Source of the DNA: Hyphomicrobiales bacterium
GTDB taxonomy: Bacteria; Pseudomonadota; Alphaproteobacteria; Rhizobiales; Beijerinckiaceae
NCBI GenBank assembly: GCA_900299065.1
Contig: OMIJ01000086.1
Location: forward strand, 1 to 9,561
Length of the DNA: 9,561 nucleotides
Reading direction: 5' to 3'
The position numbers and the translations under genes were made by a program. The stretch's first letter is position 1; each line of letters begins with the position of its first letter. Positions 7,701-9,561 of the stretch are shown here, piece by piece. A model generated the notes under the pieces. The model searched no databases. It worked only from the letters and a program-made list of their open reading frames with translations, and had not been told where the DNA came from.

Positions 7701-7873
7701 TTCGTGTCCCCCTAGGCATTACCATCATTGGCGGATTGCTGCTCAGTCAATTATTGACACTCTACTCAACCCCGGTCGTCTATCTTGCGCTTGAGCGTTT
7801 GCATTTGCGGTTAAGGGGGGCGCAAGGGGTGGGGGATGTTGATTCCGCTATGGCCTCAAAGGTGGCGGAATGA
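4757..7873 (+). CDS. mdtB: RND multidrug efflux transporter, MdtB-like subunit
   Basis: A complete 1038-residue inner-membrane proton/drug antiporter subunit, the same size as E. coli MdtB. TM1 (about 9-30) is followed by the first porter/docking domain with MdtB-like features: PLERQFGQ (about 66-73), YSKVNPADAP, KGALDG and KQPGANI. TM2-TM6 span about 330-495. The second half begins with TM7 and PKGFLPPQDTG (549-559). All proton-relay residues of the family can be placed by alignment to AcrB: D401 and D402 in TM4 (for D407/D408), K923 in TM10 (K940), R954 and T961 (R971, T978). The subunit therefore looks active in proton transfer. The start ATG overlaps the mdtA stop; no good Shine-Dalgarno is seen, so translation probably depends on coupling. 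The stop overlaps the next start. MdtB alone is known to act with MdtC in a mixed trimer. The last 20 residues are Gly-rich and not conserved. Confidence 0.95.
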   Translation: MSISSPFILRPVATSLLGIAIFLCGVLGFMRLPVSSLPQVDFPTIQVTTQFPGANPDTVAALVTAPLERQFGQIPSMQMMSSVSSFGLSQITLQFDLDRDIDAASQDVQSAINAASSTLPRNLPYPPVYSKVNPADAPIVTLALTSATAPQRVLSDLADTLISPRLSEIGGVGRVSVQGGIRPAVRIQVDLARLAAYKIGVEELRIAIIGANVAGSKGALDGAQQSYIIAANDQITAATAYRDIVIASRNGTPVLLRDVAEVIDGLENVRVGGWSNGQPAVIIDVQKQPGANIVQTMQRLRQEIPRIQRSIPAGVTFDVVNDRTTTIRASINDVEFTLVLSAALVVLVVLLFLRTVPATVIAAVALPLSILATFATMWLFNFSLDNLSLMALTIGTGFIVDDAIVMIENIVRNLEGGKKPLQAALDGAREIGFTVVSLTCSLIAVFIPLLFMTGLVGRMFREFALTLTLAVIVSAVISLTLTPMMCAGLLRSSAFDRPGRLMRLFDAPILWMGRIYATSLESVLRHQTLMIWLTILTAGLTVWLYIIIPKGFLPPQDTGLLTAVLEASADVSFTEMVRLQDEVSTKLREDRDVTGVVSVVGIGSLNTTLNTSRMTITLRPHQQRDSAQIIAERLRQRISDLPGAKLYIQAAQDIQISTRSSRSQFQYTLASADADELAKWSQALAKQLARSSLLRNVASETQEGGLQLLVDIDREKAGRLGVSIQNIADTLNSAFGQRQIATIYAQSNQYRVILEAAPQYQTDPSALQKLFVTGAGGIQTPLESFALIKRVTAPLSIAHQEQFPAATISFDLAAGESLGDAVREVERLRHEVGVPDSLSGSFNADAAEFQRSLESEPWLILAAIVTIYLVLGILYESFVHPFTILTTLPSAGVGALLSLLLLGHDLSIIALIGIILLMGIVKKNAIMMIDFALAAEREEGLSPEHSIVKACQLRFRPIMMTTLAALLGAIPLALASGPGAEFRVPLGITIIGGLLLSQLLTLYSTPVVYLALERLHLRLRGAQGVGDVDSAMASKVAE
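5954..5985 (+). repeat. 32-base direct repeat, copy 1 (mdtB proton-relay codons)
   Basis: Identical over 32 bases to 9070-9101 in mdtC. It encodes VDDAIVMIEN plus the first two bases of the next Ile codon, including both TM4 aspartates. Both copies are codon-aligned with their genes. The flanking bases differ at once on both sides. Confidence 0.9.
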
Positions 7874-9561
7874 TCAATATTTCCGCACCCTTCCTGCGAC
7901 GGCCAGTCGGCGCCACACTTTTAGGTCTCGCTTTATTATTGATGGGCGTTCTCGCCTATCCGCTGTTACCCGTCTCCAGCCTGCCAAATGTCGAATTTCC
8001 AACCATTCGTGTTTCGGTCAATCGGCCCGGTGCAGATCCAACAACCATGGCGGCCAGTGTTGCGGCTCCGCTCGAGCGCGCTTTGAGTACGATATCGGGC
8101 GTGACGGAGATTACGTCATCAAGTTCGATCAATACATCCAGTATCACCGTACAGTTCGAATTGACGCGCTCGATTGATAGTGCTGCACGCGATGTTCAGG
8201 CGGGCCTGAATGCGGCTGTGCCGGATTTGCCCGGCGATTTGCCGCAATTGCCGCGTTTTCGCAAAGTCAATCCTGCCGCGCAGCCTGTTCTCGTCATTGC
8301 GCTTGTGTCGGACACTCTGCCGGCCAGCGCGCTTTTTGATATTGCGGATACGACGGTGGCGCAGCGCATTGCGCAGGTCAAAGGTGTTGGCGAGGTCACT
8401 ATTAATGGCTCTGAGCAGCCAGCCATTCGGGTGCGCATTGATCAATCGCGTCTGGCGGCAATGGGTTTGTCATTTGAGGATGTCCGTCTCGCCATCACAG
8501 GGGCCAATGCCTTAAGTCCGCTGGGCGGATTTGACGGTGCAGACCAGAGCCAGCTTCTCTCCATTCCCCAATTGGGATTTGATCCGGCTGAATTTGGCCG
8601 CATCATTGTTAAAGTACGCAATGGCACACCCATTCGCCTTGTTGATGTGGCTGATCTAGAATTAGGCGTGCGCAATACGCGCTCGGTTGCCTGGTTGAAT
8701 GGTCGCCCTGCCGTGCTTGTCAATGTCACCAAGCAATCAGATGCCAATGTCATTGCCACGGTCGATTCAGTCAAAGCTATTTTGCCCGATCTGCAGCGCT
8801 GGGTTCCTGCAGGTTTGCAATTTGAAGTCGTTCTCGACCGCACAATGATGATCCGCGCTTCGGTGCATGACATCCAGTATATGCTCGCCTTATCGGTCGG
8901 CTTTGTCACAATGGTTGTCTTTTTGTTTTTGCGTCGCGCTGCTGCCACTTTTGCCGCTGCTATTACAGTGCCCCTATCTTTGGGAGGCACTTTTGCGGCG
9001 ATGTGGGCGGTCGGTTATTCCCTCGATAATATGTCGTTAATGGCGGTCACCATATCGGTTGGTTTTGTGGTCGATGATGCAATTGTGATGATCGAAAATA
9101 TTCATCGCAATATTGAAAAAGGCCTGACCCCGATGAAAGCCGCCTTTCTGGGCACGCAGCAAATAGGCTTTACGGTAATTTCGATTTCGATTTCCCTGAT
9201 CGCCGCTTTCATTCCTATGCTGTTTATGTCTGGCGTCCCGGGACGCATATTTCGGGAATTTTCGCTCACTTTAAGTTTTGCGATCATCATCTCGGCCTTT
9301 GTCTCCCTGACAATCACGCCAACCATTTGTGCGCATTTAATGCCAAAAGCCAATGACAGACCACCCAATCGGTTTGATCGTCTATTTGAAGGCGGGTTGG
9401 AGAAGCTGATTGCACTTTATGCACGCTCTCTGCCTTATGCGCTCGACAAGGCTTGGCTGGTTATGCTTGTTCTCATCGCCGTGGTGATCGGAACCATCAC
9501 CATGTATATTAAATCCCCCAAAGGATTCATTCCGGATGAAGACACAGGCATCCTGTTTGGC
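7870..9561 (+). CDS. mdtC: RND multidrug efflux transporter, MdtC-like subunit (3' end outside window)
   Basis: The frame is open from ATG 7870 to the window edge: 564 residues, just over half of the roughly 1030 expected. It starts MINISAPFLRRPVGATLLG with TM1 at about 12-31, followed by the first porter/docking half. The TM2-TM6 block (about 330-490) carries the TM4 pair D402-D403 (GFVVDDAIVMIEN), matching AcrB D407/D408. It then enters the second half, with TM7 and PKGFIPDEDTG at 550-560 near the cut. The TM10 lysine is outside the window, so full proton-relay competence cannot be checked. MdtC-like features include ITGANALSP after the docking strand and SGVPGRIFREFSLTLS. The start overlaps the mdtB stop (ATGA) and has AAAGGTGG (7858-7865) as Shine-Dalgarno. 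With MdtB it should form the heterotrimeric pump core. MdtC versus a second MdtB-like role is inferred from position and motif similarity. Confidence 0.93.
   Translation, partial: MINISAPFLRRPVGATLLGLALLLMGVLAYPLLPVSSLPNVEFPTIRVSVNRPGADPTTMAASVAAPLERALSTISGVTEITSSSSINTSSITVQFELTRSIDSAARDVQAGLNAAVPDLPGDLPQLPRFRKVNPAAQPVLVIALVSDTLPASALFDIADTTVAQRIAQVKGVGEVTINGSEQPAIRVRIDQSRLAAMGLSFEDVRLAITGANALSPLGGFDGADQSQLLSIPQLGFDPAEFGRIIVKVRNGTPIRLVDVADLELGVRNTRSVAWLNGRPAVLVNVTKQSDANVIATVDSVKAILPDLQRWVPAGLQFEVVLDRTMMIRASVHDIQYMLALSVGFVTMVVFLFLRRAAATFAAAITVPLSLGGTFAAMWAVGYSLDNMSLMAVTISVGFVVDDAIVMIENIHRNIEKGLTPMKAAFLGTQQIGFTVISISISLIAAFIPMLFMSGVPGRIFREFSLTLSFAIIISAFVSLTITPTICAHLMPKANDRPPNRFDRLFEGGLEKLIALYARSLPYALDKAWLVMLVLIAVVIGTITMYIKSPKGFIPDEDTGILFG
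9070..9101 (+). repeat. 32-base direct repeat, copy 2 (mdtC proton-relay codons)
   Basis: Perfect match to 5954-5985 in mdtB, encoding the same TM4 segment (residues 401-410 plus part of 411 of this protein). It lies 3116 bases downstream of copy 1, and both copies are in the reading frame of their own gene, so an exchange between them would join mdtB to mdtC in frame. Confidence 0.9.

Noticed and set aside
8442..8990. 182-codon open frame on the minus strand
   Set aside because: It is antisense to conserved mdtC sequence and its composition is that expected from the complementary frame; no start signal or family match.
1..9561. Mobile elements, CRISPR arrays, tRNA or rRNA genes
   Set aside because: No transposase or integrase, terminal repeats, regularly spaced repeats or RNA gene signatures were found; apart from short gaps the window is filled by the genes listed.

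Overview
The window looks like an ordinary chromosomal segment of a moderately GC-rich Gram-negative bacterium, most likely an alphaproteobacterium. That placement is an inference from protein style and gene content; there is no rRNA or other taxonomic marker. Evidence for a Gram-negative host is direct: an outer-membrane factor lipoprotein, a periplasmic adaptor and two RND inner-membrane pumps are encoded together.

Layout, left to right. Bases 1-425 are the 3' end of a gene for an unrecognised, proline/alanine/serine-rich protein. A 55-base gap with an 8-bp inverted repeat follows, then uppP (to 1407), which makes undecaprenyl-diphosphate phosphatase. A four-tract G-rich motif (503-530) lies near its uncertain start. 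A single-domain cupin gene (1413-1907, minus strand) converges on uppP with 5 bases between the stops. A 175-base divergent region (1908-2082) separates the cupin from a four-gene plus-strand operon.

The operon runs: outer-membrane factor lipoprotein (2083-3495), MdtA-type membrane fusion protein (3492-4760), MdtB-type RND transporter (4757-7873), MdtC-type RND transporter (7870 to beyond the window end). All three junctions are 4-base ATGA overlaps, so translation is probably coupled. Two different adjacent RND subunits after one adaptor is the signature of the MdtABC/MuxABC class, whose inner-membrane pump is a heterotrimer. The products should form a tripartite proton-driven efflux channel from inner membrane to outside. 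No regulator gene is present, so its inducer cannot be inferred.

Nothing here is a clearly new biological system. The points most worth checking are the potential G-quadruplex at the uppP start, a 32-base perfect identity between the two RND genes at the proton-relay aspartates, the G-rich tail of mdtB just before mdtC, and the TTG start of the outer-membrane factor.
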